Below are positions 38,543 to 46,950 of a stretch of 64,000 nt of DNA, piece after piece. A model generated the notes under the pieces. That model was not told where the DNA came from and searched no databases. It was given only the letters and a program-made list of their open reading frames with translations. The translations under genes were made by a program, and so were the position numbers. Where the stretch lies: contig NZ_CAJFCI010000073.1 of NCBI RefSeq assembly GCF_904061905.1, positions 1 to 64,000 of the forward strand. The letters are read 5' to 3'. The stretch comes from Zestomonas carbonaria (lineage in GTDB: Bacteria > Pseudomonadota > Gammaproteobacteria > Pseudomonadales > Pseudomonadaceae). Position 1 is the first letter of the stretch. Every line of letters begins with the position of its first letter.

Positions 38543-41071
38543 TCAGGGGCTGTCCTGCTCGACGGAGCAGGTGACAGGCGTTTTGCGGTAGGTCTCATGA
38601 GCCTCTTCGGGCGGTGCGTAGGTGAAGCTGCAGCTTTCCCGCTCGCCCCACGACACCCTGTAGGTGGTCGGCGCCTGGCTGGTGCGGATGAACACCAGTT
38701 GGCCCTGGGCGACATGGGTGACGATTTCCCCGTTGGCGTCCGAGACCGCCGCGCCGAACGGAATGGGCTGCCCGTCGGCATGAGCGATATCCAGCAGCGA
38801 TGGCTGCCCGATCGTGGTCTCGTAGAGCACGCGGACGATGGCGCCGTAGCGGGGTGCGATGCGCTGGATGTTCTCCTTGATCTCGACGCTGTCCGAGGCG
38901 TCCTTGGAATCGAGGACGATGTCGTTGTTCCGGTAGGGCGTCAGGCCGGTCACCAGGGCCTTGCCACTGCCGCCGATGCGCACCTGGTTGCGTCGCAGTT
39001 GCGCGCCGGCGGCGCCTTCGGCCTCGACGATCGCCATGGTTTCCCCCTGGGTGGGCGAAAACACCACGCCGCCGCTGTAGGTCGCGATGCTGCCCCGCGC
39101 CGAGAGCGACTCGCGGGCGAAGCCGTCGCCCCGCGAGACGCTGGTGCCAAGGGTCGAGACTGGGGTCCGGTGCCGCAGGTTGACGCCATAGGCGTTGCTC
39201 CGCTCACCGGTGCTGAGCCCGCTGTTCGCGTACAGGTTGTAGTTGGTCTGCATCTGTTCGCCGACGACCCCGCTGACGCTGGTCTGCAGGGTGTTGTTGT
39301 CGTTGTCCTGGTAGGTCGCGGTGGTGTTCAGGAGCGGCGCGCCGGCTGTCTGGCCGAGCGGAATGCTGAGGGTCGCCAGGTACTGGACGTCATAGTCATC
39401 GCCGCTCCTGAAGCGGGACGCGGACAGGCTCAGGCTTCCCCAGGAGAATGAGCTGGTGAAACCGCCGCCGAAAGTGACGTTGTCCGGCTCGCCGGTCCAG
39501 TAGGACTGGGCCACGCCGGAGAGGAAGAGACTGCTCCGGCTACCCAGCATCTGGTTGACGTTGAGGGTCAGGCGATCCCGCTCGCGGAGCAGATTCGCCA
39601 GGCCGGTATCGACCGCCCCGGCCGCGGCGGAAAGGCCGAGGTAGCCCTCGTCCGAGCGGCTGTAGACGGTCTGCACGGTGGTGCCGGTGTGGCCGAAGGT
39701 CTTGTTGTAGGCGAGACGGTAGCTCTGGCCACGGGTCGGCATGTCGATGCCGAGGGCGTTCGGGTTTGGCTCGAAGTCCGCGAAGGTGATGTCCGTGGTG
39801 ATGGCGCCAAGGGGCGTGTTGAAGCCGCTGCCGATCAGCGCGGCCATGTAGCTGTCGGCGGCGATGGCCCCGGCGTAGAGGGTCAGGGTATTGGTGACCC
39901 CTCGGCGATAGCCGCCCTGGAGGAATTCCAGTTCCCGCCTGACTTCTTCGCCACGGTAGCGGCCGGCGGTGAGGAAATAGCGCGAGCTGTTCGGGCGGAG
40001 CAACTCGGCGGCGTAGGAATAGGGCACGGCGAAGGTCTTTTCCCGGCCGTCGGCCTCGGTGATGGTGACCTCCAGGTTTTCCGTGAAGCCGGTGTTGTAC
40101 AGGTCGTCGATCAGGAACGGGCCGGGCGGCACCGTCGTCTCGTGGATCACCTGGTTGCCCTGGCGGATCGTGACGGTGGCGTTGCTCTCGGCCACGCCGC
40201 GCACCTGCGGGGCGAAGCCGCGCTCGTTGTCGGGCAGCATGCGCTCGTCGCTCTCCATCTGCACGCCGGTGAACGGGATGCTGTCGAACAGGTCGCCACG
40301 GGTGAAGTGCTCGCCCAGGGTCAACTGGGACGACAGCGAAGTCAGGTCGCGCTGCAGGTAGTTGTTGAGGGTCTGGTAGGTGCTGCCCTTGTCGGTGTTG
40401 TCGCCGCTGAGGAACGAACCGTTGTGGCGAAAGCGCCAGCCGAACAGGTTCAGCCCGCCGTTGAGGCCGAGGAAGTAGTTGTTGCGGGTGTCCTGGTCGT
40501 CGCTGCGGGCGTGGTCGAAGTTGGTGTTGTAGCTGAGGAAGCCGGCATTCAGGCCGGAGTCCCAGCTTTGCGGCGGCGCGTAGTGGCGCGGCCTTTTCTT
40601 CACATAGAGCTGGGGGACCGTCACGTTGAGCGAACCGACGGCCATGTCCAGTTCGAGCTTGGCCTGGGGGATCAGCGCGATCAGGTCCACGCAGTCCCGT
40701 TCGAGCGCTTCCTGCCGGTCGTCGGGCAACTCCTCGAAGGCCGTGCCCCAGTTGGTGAGCTGTTCCCGGGTGAAGCAGTAGATCTGCCGCCGACCCTCGG
40801 GGGTATGGGTGATGCGGATGTCCTGCCGCCCGTAGGAGGTGCCGTTGAGGTTCAGGATGAACTGGTAGGTGCCGGCGGGAAGGGCGTCCGGCGTGCGCTC
40901 GAATGCCGAGACGTCGACGTCCAGGCCCAGGCTGCGCAGGGTGTCGCGGTCGAAATGGACGTCACCCGGCGACGGCGACTGGTCCGCGAAGGTCCATCCG
41001 GTTTGAACGAGCGTCAGCAGGCCGGCCAGGCAGGCGCCATGGCCGGTTCGGGACCGGGATTGGGTTCGCAT
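38543..41071 (-). CDS. Fimbrial outer membrane usher protein
   Basis: An 842-aa FimD/PapC-type usher. A signal peptide (about 1-30) is followed by an N-terminal chaperone-binding domain (FDRDTLRSLGLDVDVSAFE). A long beta-barrel contains an intervening plug domain (RGVAESNATVTIRQGNQVIHETTVPPGPFLIDDLY is the usher signature). C-terminal beta domains end with a Cys pair (SCSFTY...PVTCSV). It assembles and exports pilin subunits. It lies between the chaperone and adhesin genes with short gaps. Confidence 0.95.
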   Translation of the reverse strand: MRTQSRSRTGHGACLAGLLTLVQTGWTFADQSPSPGDVHFDRDTLRSLGLDVDVSAFERTPDALPAGTYQFILNLNGTSYGRQDIRITHTPEGRRQIYCFTREQLTNWGTAFEELPDDRQEALERDCVDLIALIPQAKLELDMAVGSLNVTVPQLYVKKRPRHYAPPQSWDSGLNAGFLSYNTNFDHARSDDQDTRNNYFLGLNGGLNLFGWRFRHNGSFLSGDNTDKGSTYQTLNNYLQRDLTSLSSQLTLGEHFTRGDLFDSIPFTGVQMESDERMLPDNERGFAPQVRGVAESNATVTIRQGNQVIHETTVPPGPFLIDDLYNTGFTENLEVTITEADGREKTFAVPYSYAAELLRPNSSRYFLTAGRYRGEEVRRELEFLQGGYRRGVTNTLTLYAGAIAADSYMAALIGSGFNTPLGAITTDITFADFEPNPNALGIDMPTRGQSYRLAYNKTFGHTGTTVQTVYSRSDEGYLGLSAAAGAVDTGLANLLRERDRLTLNVNQMLGSRSSLFLSGVAQSYWTGEPDNVTFGGGFTSSFSWGSLSLSASRFRSGDDYDVQYLATLSIPLGQTAGAPLLNTTATYQDNDNNTLQTSVSGVVGEQMQTNYNLYANSGLSTGERSNAYGVNLRHRTPVSTLGTSVSRGDGFARESLSARGSIATYSGGVVFSPTQGETMAIVEAEGAAGAQLRRNQVRIGGSGKALVTGLTPYRNNDIVLDSKDASDSVEIKENIQRIAPRYGAIVRVLYETTIGQPSLLDIAHADGQPIPFGAAVSDANGEIVTHVAQGQLVFIRTSQAPTTYRVSWGERESCSFTYAPPEEAHETYRKTPVTCSVEQDSP

Positions 41072-41083
41072 GCACGGGGCTCG

Positions 41084-41836
41084 TTACTGGACGGAAACTT
41101 CTGTCTCGATCGCGCCGCCGAAGTCGTTGATCCAGGTGTAGCGAACCTGCGCGCCGCTCTTCGCCCAGCCGGCCACGTTATCGGGCAGGGCGATGTCGTG
41201 GTTCCCCAGCGGCGGAATCATGTCCAGCTCGTTGTAGGTATGACTGTTTCCGCCGAGAGCCAACTGAAGCTTGCTGAGGGAGATGTGGTAGGGCGAGTCG
41301 TTGATGGCACGCAGGACGGGCCGCCCGTCGCTGGAGGCGATGGTCCATTCGAGGTTCTGCGCCGCGTCGCTGGGCGAGCCCTTCAGGGCAGTGGGGCGGT
41401 AGAACAGCTTGATCTGCGAGCGGAAGGCGATTTGCAGGCTGCCGCTGGTGTCGCTCTCTTCGTCGGCATCCTTCTTCGACGGTTGGGAGGGAATTTCCAG
41501 GACATTCAGCCAGAACACCGATTCGCGATCCTGGGGCAACGGTTCGTTGAGATAGGCCACCTTGAGGAGCAGGCCTTTCTCGGGGTCGAGGCGGGAGACG
41601 GGCGGAGTGACCAGAAACGGCGACCCGGCGGTGCGGTCCTGGTTGATCGCGCCGCCCTTGTCCACCCAGGCCTGGATCAGGGAGGGCGTCTTGCCGGTAT
41701 TGCGGAGAGTGATGCTGATGCTTTTCTCGGTGGCGGGATAGATGGCCCGGGTGCCGGTGATGACGATGCTGGCATGGGCCGGAGCCATGACGAGACAGAT
41801 GATCAGGGCAAGGATGGTTCGAGAAAGAAAACGCAT
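41084..41836 (-). CDS. Periplasmic fimbrial chaperone
   Basis: A 250-aa PapD/FimC-like chaperone. It has a signal peptide (LILALIICLVMAPAHA type, cleavage about residue 22), the first beta strand with VITGTRAIYPATEKSISITLRN, and domain-2 features (FYRPTALKGSPSDAAQNLEW). The start at 41836 is chosen because the signal peptide begins there; upstream codons are not signal-like. It stabilises pilin subunits for delivery to the usher. Confidence 0.93.
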   Translation of the reverse strand: MRFLSRTILALIICLVMAPAHASIVITGTRAIYPATEKSISITLRNTGKTPSLIQAWVDKGGAINQDRTAGSPFLVTPPVSRLDPEKGLLLKVAYLNEPLPQDRESVFWLNVLEIPSQPSKKDADEESDTSGSLQIAFRSQIKLFYRPTALKGSPSDAAQNLEWTIASSDGRPVLRAINDSPYHISLSKLQLALGGNSHTYNELDMIPPLGNHDIALPDNVAGWAKSGAQVRYTWINDFGGAIETEVSVQ

Positions 41837-42119
41837 TACCGCTGGTCTCCACGGAGAGGTGCATTCGGTTTTGGGCTGGTCTTGCTGAGGGAAGTAGTGC
41901 GCGCAGCCCTTGGCCTCGATGTCCTGGATGCGGGAAGTCACCAGTGAACAGGAGGAAGGCCCGGGTCGAGGTTTGCGACGAATCTGTTATCGGACAGGAG
42001 AAGAGGGGGCTTCTTCTGCGGAGTGCTGGTTGCCTGGCAAGTAGTGAGGGCATCGCCACCGCGAAAGCGGGGAGCGGATGAGGCGACTCTTCCGCGGTGA
42101 CGATGGTTTCTCAGGTGGA
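41837..42119 (-). other. Gap between fimbrial subunit and chaperone genes
   Basis: About 280 bp with no supported gene and no clear terminator. A gap here is common in chaperone-usher operons, where it lets the major subunit be made in excess. The only small feature seen is GAGACC-rich leader sequence before the chaperone. Confidence 0.4.
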
Positions 42120-42653
42120 TCAGTTATACGAGAGCGTATAGGTCAGGACCGAGCTGAAGTTGCCGGTGGAGAAGTCGTCGTCCGTCCTGATGAGCTGGCC
42201 GACGTAACGAAACTCCGAAACGCCATCCTTGATCTCTTGCAGCGGGTTGTTTTCGTTGGTCCGCAGGTCGATCGGCTCGAGGCTGTTGTTGAGGATCCGG
42301 GCCTCGAGTCCATTGGTGGGGTCCATGCTCGCGGTGTTGGCGAGGTTCCCGGTGGACGGGTTGACGCTGGTCATTTCGAACTTCGGACGCATGAAGATGC
42401 CATCGCCACAGTTCGTGATGGCAATGCTGAACGGCATGTCCCCGGCGGTATCGCCAGCGTTCTTGAAGGCACTGGAAGGAATGAGGTTGAAGTTCAGGAC
42501 GCCGTCTGCGCCGCCTTGATCCACACTGGCCTCACAGGTCGAGTCCGAGATCATCGCAGAGAGGGTCACGGAACCGCTGGATGCCTGCGCGCTGGTTGCG
42601 AACAGCGCGGTCAGTGCAGTGAACAGACTGCCGGCAATCACGGTTTTTTTCAT
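42120..42653 (-). CDS. Major fimbrial subunit-like protein
   Basis: A 177-aa pilin. It has a signal peptide (MKKTVIAGSLFTALTALFAT then SAQA). The first mature strand has SDSTCEASV; a second Cys lies in ITNCGDGIF, giving the usual intramolecular disulfide. The C-terminus VLTYTLSYN is the donor-strand motif with a penultimate Tyr. AGGAG lies upstream of the ATG at 42653. First gene of the operon, pilin-chaperone-usher-adhesin. Confidence 0.9.
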   Translation of the reverse strand: MKKTVIAGSLFTALTALFATSAQASSGSVTLSAMISDSTCEASVDQGGADGVLNFNLIPSSAFKNAGDTAGDMPFSIAITNCGDGIFMRPKFEMTSVNPSTGNLANTASMDPTNGLEARILNNSLEPIDLRTNENNPLQEIKDGVSEFRYVGQLIRTDDDFSTGNFSSVLTYTLSYN

Positions 42654-43523
42654 TGTGGATACTCCTAGTGGATTGAGAGGCGGAAAATTCTGACGACCAG
42701 TGCGCACTTTTTCTGTAAGAAAAGTCTGAATGGCGGTTCAGTGTTACCGGGGGCCAACTTCTGGTCGCCGGGTTTTTGCTTTTGGAAAGAGAAAGGCCGG
42801 GGGCTGTCATCGATCCATGGGCAGCGATGGTTCAGGCGTGAAGCTGTTTTGTACTGAAGATTCAGCTTTTGGCGGCGGAGGCTGCTCCTGATGAGATGGG
42901 GCAGACCGTACTGGCTCATCCCGCGACAACAACCTCAACCCCGCCGAGGCATGGATTGAGCGCAGACTTGAGCGCTGCACGCACCAATCCCCTCTCCCTC
43001 TGGGAGAGGGGGCGGACCGTGCCGGCCTATCCCACGACGACAACCTCAACCTCGCTGAGGCACGGATTGAGCACAGACTGTGGAATGCTGCACGTACCAA
43101 TCCCCTCTCCCTCTGGGAGAGGGATAGGGTGAGGGGCGGACCATGGGCCGGCACAACGTCTTCGGCCGCAAGCTGGAAGCCGCTTTTCACTCGCACTGCA
43201 CAGTCAAGGCGATGGCCTGGGGGCAGAACGAGACACCGCCCCTCACCCCAACCCTCTCCCAGGGGGAGAGGGGGCGGACCGTGCCGGCCTATCCCGCGAC
43301 GACAACCTCAACCTCGCCGAGGCACGGATTGGGCACAGACTGGAATGCTGCACGTACCAATCCCCTCTCCCCCTGGGAGAGGGGGCGGAATCGGCGTGGC
43401 GGGAGGGGGCGGAGTCCGGCGGCATGCACAGATTGTCCCCTCTCCCTCAGTAGCAGGCAGGCCGAGCAGCGGCGGTTGGCGATTTCGAGACACCGATATT
43501 CGCGGGCAGAGAAAAAAAGCGCC
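42654..43523. repeat. Large repeat-filled gene-free region
   Basis: Three copies of a repeat of about 110-120 bp begin at 42901, 43012 and 43274. Each starts GCGGACCGTGCCGGCCTATCCC or similar, contains ACAACCTCAACC, AGGCACGGATTGRGCRCAGACT and GCTGCACGTACCAATCCCC, and ends in a CCTCTCCCTCTGGGAGAGG hairpin. The first two copies are adjacent (111 bp period). Additional CCTCTCCC/GGGAGAGG hairpins occur near 43115, 43250 and 43370. No gene is supported; the fimbrial promoter should lie near 42660-42850. Confidence 0.8.
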
Positions 43524-44621
43524 TCAACCCTGCCCAACACGAATGAACAGGCTCACCAGCTCCGTCTGCCTGTCGGTCTCGGTCTTGCGGAACAGTGCGC
43601 GCAACTGGCTGCGCACGGTGTTGATGGTCACGCCCAGTCCCGCTGCGCATTGCTCCGGGCTCAGGCCCTGGGTCAGGAGTTCGGCCAGCCGGCGTTCGGC
43701 CGGGGTGAGTTGGAAGATTTCCGCCAGCAGTTCGCCACGCGGCTCGTTGCGCAGCAGGGCGAGCAGCGCCAGGGGCCGCTGCCGCACGTGGCGGAAGGCG
43801 ACATGCTCGGGGACCGGGGTGATCAGCAGTTCGGCCGGCGGCTGGCCGGACAGCGGCAGCCAACTGGCGTGGGCAGCCCCCTTGCGTTCGCAGGCGCGCC
43901 GCAGAAGGGGTGCCAGGACGTTCTCCCGGCCCTTGATCCGCAGCACGCCGTGGCGGGCCTGCATGGGACTGTCGGCATCGAGCAGGTAGCGCTCGGCGGC
44001 GGGGCTGTGGTGGAGCATCCGGCCATTCTCGTCGACCAGCCAGAGCGGCGTGCGGTTCTGTTCCAGCAGCAGGTCGCGCTTGTCGAGTTCGAGTTCCAGG
44101 CTGCGAATCTTCTCCGACAGCCGCCCCGCGAGGATCAGGTGGCCGGACAGGCGCTGCAGCAGTTGCTGCCGTTCGGCGTCATGGGGCTCGGCGCCATATT
44201 CGGCGAGCAGCGACAGGTAGGCGCCGGCGCGCTGGTTTTCGTACAGCTTGAGGCAGGAGATGCTTCCCATGCCGAACGAACGGTGGAACTCCTGGTAATA
44301 AGGATCGCGGCGGATGTTCTGCGGGCCGTACTCGGCGAAGTCGTGGTACCAGACGCCGGGCGCGCGGTCGGTCATGAATGAGCGGGTGGGGTCGAACTCG
44401 CAATAGTGCGAGTTGTAGGCCTCGACCATCGCCGGCTCGCAGAGAGTCAGGGATGCGACTCGCGGGTCGCCGTGCTGTTGGTCCCAGAACAGCAGTGTGC
44501 TGGTGGTGCCGCCGGTGGCGGGGCCGATGCGCTCGAGCAGCGACTGCCAGCTATCCGGGGCCAGCACACATTCATAGCTCAATCCGACCAGTTCGTCGTA
44601 CAGCTTTTCCTGGTGACTCAT
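43524..44621 (-). CDS. LuxR-family transcriptional regulator
   Basis: A 365-aa regulator. The N-terminal part (about 1-290) is a sensor region without the classic autoinducer-binding signature; it includes a PAS-like segment around LWLVDENGRMLHHSPAAERYLL. The C-terminal 60 residues form a LuxR-type helix-turn-helix (LTPAERRLAELLTQGLSPEQCAAGLGVTINTVRSQLRALFRKT). The start at 44621 is chosen over an ATG six codons upstream because AGGA lies before it. It is divergent from hpd, which it may control; this is inferred from position. Confidence 0.88.
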   Translation of the reverse strand: MSHQEKLYDELVGLSYECVLAPDSWQSLLERIGPATGGTTSTLLFWDQQHGDPRVASLTLCEPAMVEAYNSHYCEFDPTRSFMTDRAPGVWYHDFAEYGPQNIRRDPYYQEFHRSFGMGSISCLKLYENQRAGAYLSLLAEYGAEPHDAERQQLLQRLSGHLILAGRLSEKIRSLELELDKRDLLLEQNRTPLWLVDENGRMLHHSPAAERYLLDADSPMQARHGVLRIKGRENVLAPLLRRACERKGAAHASWLPLSGQPPAELLITPVPEHVAFRHVRQRPLALLALLRNEPRGELLAEIFQLTPAERRLAELLTQGLSPEQCAAGLGVTINTVRSQLRALFRKTETDRQTELVSLFIRVGQG

Positions 44622-44998
44622 GCGCAATGTCCTGCTCATCCATGGGCTGTCATGGCTATCTGATGGCTAGCATTGTCGAGCCCGCCGGGAGCTGCAAGCG
44701 ACGGGCGACCATGGAACGGCTTTCGGCGGCATCGGACCGGACTTTAGGCCGGCCATCCGGATACCCGCCGGCAACGGGGCGCACCATGCTGTAAGGAAAA
44801 CGTTACGGATTTGCAGGCGGGAAATGGCCTGGAGATGCACTTGGTCCGGCTGTAAGGAAAAGCTGCCAGTGGCGGGCGATTGTCTCCGGCAAGAGGGCGG
44901 GAGAGCGTCTTGAGGGCGTCCGGCGGCTCGGTTGTCATGAAGCCATCCACGCGCCACCGACTCGGGTGGCGAGCCAATAAAGACAATGAGGAGGCTGA
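44622..44998 (+). promoter_or_regulatory. Divergent control region of the LuxR-type gene and hpd
   Basis: About 377 bp without a gene. It contains a TyrR/PhhR-box-like sequence at 44790-44807 (TGTAAG-GAAAAC-GTTACG, against the consensus TGTAAA-N6-TTTACA) and a second half-site TGTAAG at 44851. Both fit PhhR control of hpd. GAGGAGG immediately before hpd is its ribosome-binding site. Confidence 0.55.
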
Positions 44999-46072
44999 AT
45001 GAACGCCGTGGCCAAGATCGAGCAGCACAATCCCATCGGTACCGACGGTTTCGAGTTCGTCGAATACACCGCGCCTACGCCGGAAGGCATCGAGCAGTTG
45101 CGCCAACTGTTCACCGCCATGGGGTTCACCGAGACCGCCAAGCACCGCTCCAAGGAAGTCTGGCTGTTCCAGCAGAACGGCATCAACTTCGTGCTCAACG
45201 GCAGCCCCACCGGGCATGTCCGCGAGTTCGGTCTCAAGCACGGACCGAGTGCCTGCGCCATGGCCTTCCGGGTGAAGAACGCCGCCCAGGCCGCGGCCTA
45301 TGTCGAGTCCCAGGGCGCCAAGCTGGTGGGCAGCCACGCCAACTTCGGCGAGCTGAACATCCCCTGCGTCGAGGGTATCGGCGGTTCGCTGCTGTATCTG
45401 GTCGACCGCTATGGCGACAAGACCATCTACGACGTCGACTTCGAATACATCGAAGGCCGCTCGGCGAACGACAACGCCGTGGGCCTGCAGTGCATCGACC
45501 ACCTGACCCACAACGTGCGTCGCGGTCAGATGGACGTCTGGTCCGGCTTCTACGAGCGCATCGCCAACTTCCGCGAGATCCGTTATTTCGACATCGAAGG
45601 CAAGCTCACCGGCCTGCTGTCCCGCGCCATGACCGCGCCTTGCGGCAAGATTCGTATCCCGATCAACGAGTCGGCCGACGACAAGTCGCAGATCGAGGAA
45701 TTCATCCGTGAGTACCACGGCGAAGGCATCCAGCACATCGCCCTGTCCACCGACGACATCTACGCCACCGTGCGCCAGTTGCGCGCCAACGGCGTGGACT
45801 TCATGACCACTCCGGACACCTACTACGAGAAGGTCGATACCCGCGTCGCCGGTCACGGCGAGCCCACCGACGTGCTGCGCGAACTGAACATCCTGATCGA
45901 TGGCGCGCCGGGCGACGACGGCATCCTGCTGCAGATCTTCACCAACACGGTGATCGGCCCGATCTTCTTCGAGATCATCCAGCGCAAGGGCAACCAGGGT
46001 TTCGGCGAGGGCAACTTCAAGGCTCTGTTCGAGTCCATCGAGGAAGACCAGCTCCGCCGTGGCGTGATCTAG
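44999..46072 (+). CDS. hpd: 4-hydroxyphenylpyruvate dioxygenase
   Basis: A 357-aa enzyme that converts 4-hydroxyphenylpyruvate to homogentisate in tyrosine catabolism. Iron ligands are His168 (CIDHLTHNV), His246 (IQHIALST) and Glu325 (PIFFEIIQRKGNQGFGEGNF). A strong ribosome-binding site precedes the ATG. It is followed 82 bp later by a maleylacetoacetate isomerase-like gene and aromatic amino-acid permeases. Confidence 0.96.
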   Translation: MNAVAKIEQHNPIGTDGFEFVEYTAPTPEGIEQLRQLFTAMGFTETAKHRSKEVWLFQQNGINFVLNGSPTGHVREFGLKHGPSACAMAFRVKNAAQAAAYVESQGAKLVGSHANFGELNIPCVEGIGGSLLYLVDRYGDKTIYDVDFEYIEGRSANDNAVGLQCIDHLTHNVRRGQMDVWSGFYERIANFREIRYFDIEGKLTGLLSRAMTAPCGKIRIPINESADDKSQIEEFIREYHGEGIQHIALSTDDIYATVRQLRANGVDFMTTPDTYYEKVDTRVAGHGEPTDVLRELNILIDGAPGDDGILLQIFTNTVIGPIFFEIIQRKGNQGFGEGNFKALFESIEEDQLRRGVI

Positions 46073-46154
46073 GCTGACGGGAATAACCGCAAGCCGGAGC
46101 CACCGGCCGGCTGCCGCCACAGGTAGCCGGCCGCCCACGCCCAGGGAGCCCCCC

Positions 46155-46805
46155 ATGCTGACCTTGTATTCCTACTGGCGCTCCAGCGCCGCCTATCGGG
46201 TGCGTATCGCGCTGAACCTGAAGGGCCTGGCCTACCGGCAGGTGCCGGTCCACCTGGTCAAGGATGGCGGCCAGCAGCACGCCTCCGACTACCTGGCACT
46301 CAATCCGCAGGGCCTCGTTCCGCTGTTGGTGGACGAGGAGGGCGGCGGGGTGCACATCTCCCAGTCGCTGGCCATCCTCGAATACCTCGACGAGGTGTTC
46401 CCGGTGCCGGCGCTGCTGCCCGTCGAGCCGCCGCAGCGCGCCCTGGTGCGTGCCCTGGCCCTGCACATTGCCTGCGACGTCCACCCGCTGAACAACCTGC
46501 GCGTGCTGCAATACCTGTCCGGCGAACTGGGCGTCGATGACGAGGCGAAGAATGCCTGGTATCTCCACTGGGTACGGAATGGCCTGGCCGCCGTGGAGCA
46601 GGGCCTGGCCGTATTCGGCGGGCGTCTGTCCCTGGGCCAGCGGCCGGGCTACCTGGAGGCCTGCCTGATTCCGCAGTTGTACAACGCCCGACGCTTCGCC
46701 TGCGATCTCTCCGCCTATCCGCGCCTGCTCGACATGGAGGCGCGCTGCCAGGACCTCGAAGCCTTCCAGCAAGCCGCTCCGGAGGTGCAGCCAGACGCGC
46801 AGTGA
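46155..46805 (+). CDS. maiA: Maleylacetoacetate isomerase (zeta-class GST)
   Basis: A 216-aa glutathione transferase-fold enzyme. SSAAYRVRIALNLKG (about 10-24) is the zeta-class active-site loop with glutathione-binding serines. NPQGLVPLLVDEEG and SQSLAILEYLDE complete the thioredoxin-like domain. It isomerises maleylacetoacetate downstream of homogentisate dioxygenase. Neither hmgA nor fahA is in the window, so the gene is separated from its usual partners or is a second copy. The CGGCTGCCGCC-type palindromic spacer to hpd leaves cotranscription open. Confidence 0.85.
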   Translation: MLTLYSYWRSSAAYRVRIALNLKGLAYRQVPVHLVKDGGQQHASDYLALNPQGLVPLLVDEEGGGVHISQSLAILEYLDEVFPVPALLPVEPPQRALVRALALHIACDVHPLNNLRVLQYLSGELGVDDEAKNAWYLHWVRNGLAAVEQGLAVFGGRLSLGQRPGYLEACLIPQLYNARRFACDLSAYPRLLDMEARCQDLEAFQQAAPEVQPDAQ

Positions 46806-46811
46806 GGGGGG

Positions 46812-46848
46812 CTTATTGGGTCCCCGCGAACGCGGGGGCCCAGAAACA
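46812..46848. repeat. Palindromic repeat ATTGGGTCCCCGCG...CGCGGG
   Basis: TTATTGGGTCCCCGCGAACG continues into CGGGGGCCC. A nearly identical element lies after this permease gene at 48382-48416. Both permease genes are therefore preceded by the same palindrome. Confidence 0.7.
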
Positions 46849-46950
46849 ATCACCAGCCCCGGAAGAAGAACCAACCGCCTTGCCATTCCGTTGCGCCACA
46901 AGCGCGGCGGGTCCGATCCGTCACAGACAACAACAACAGGTGACGTAACA

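Noticed and set aside
42869-44381. Frames of 280-412 codons over the repeats upstream of the LuxR-type gene
   Set aside because: They run through hairpin repeats and then antisense to the regulator. No start signal or family similarity is seen.
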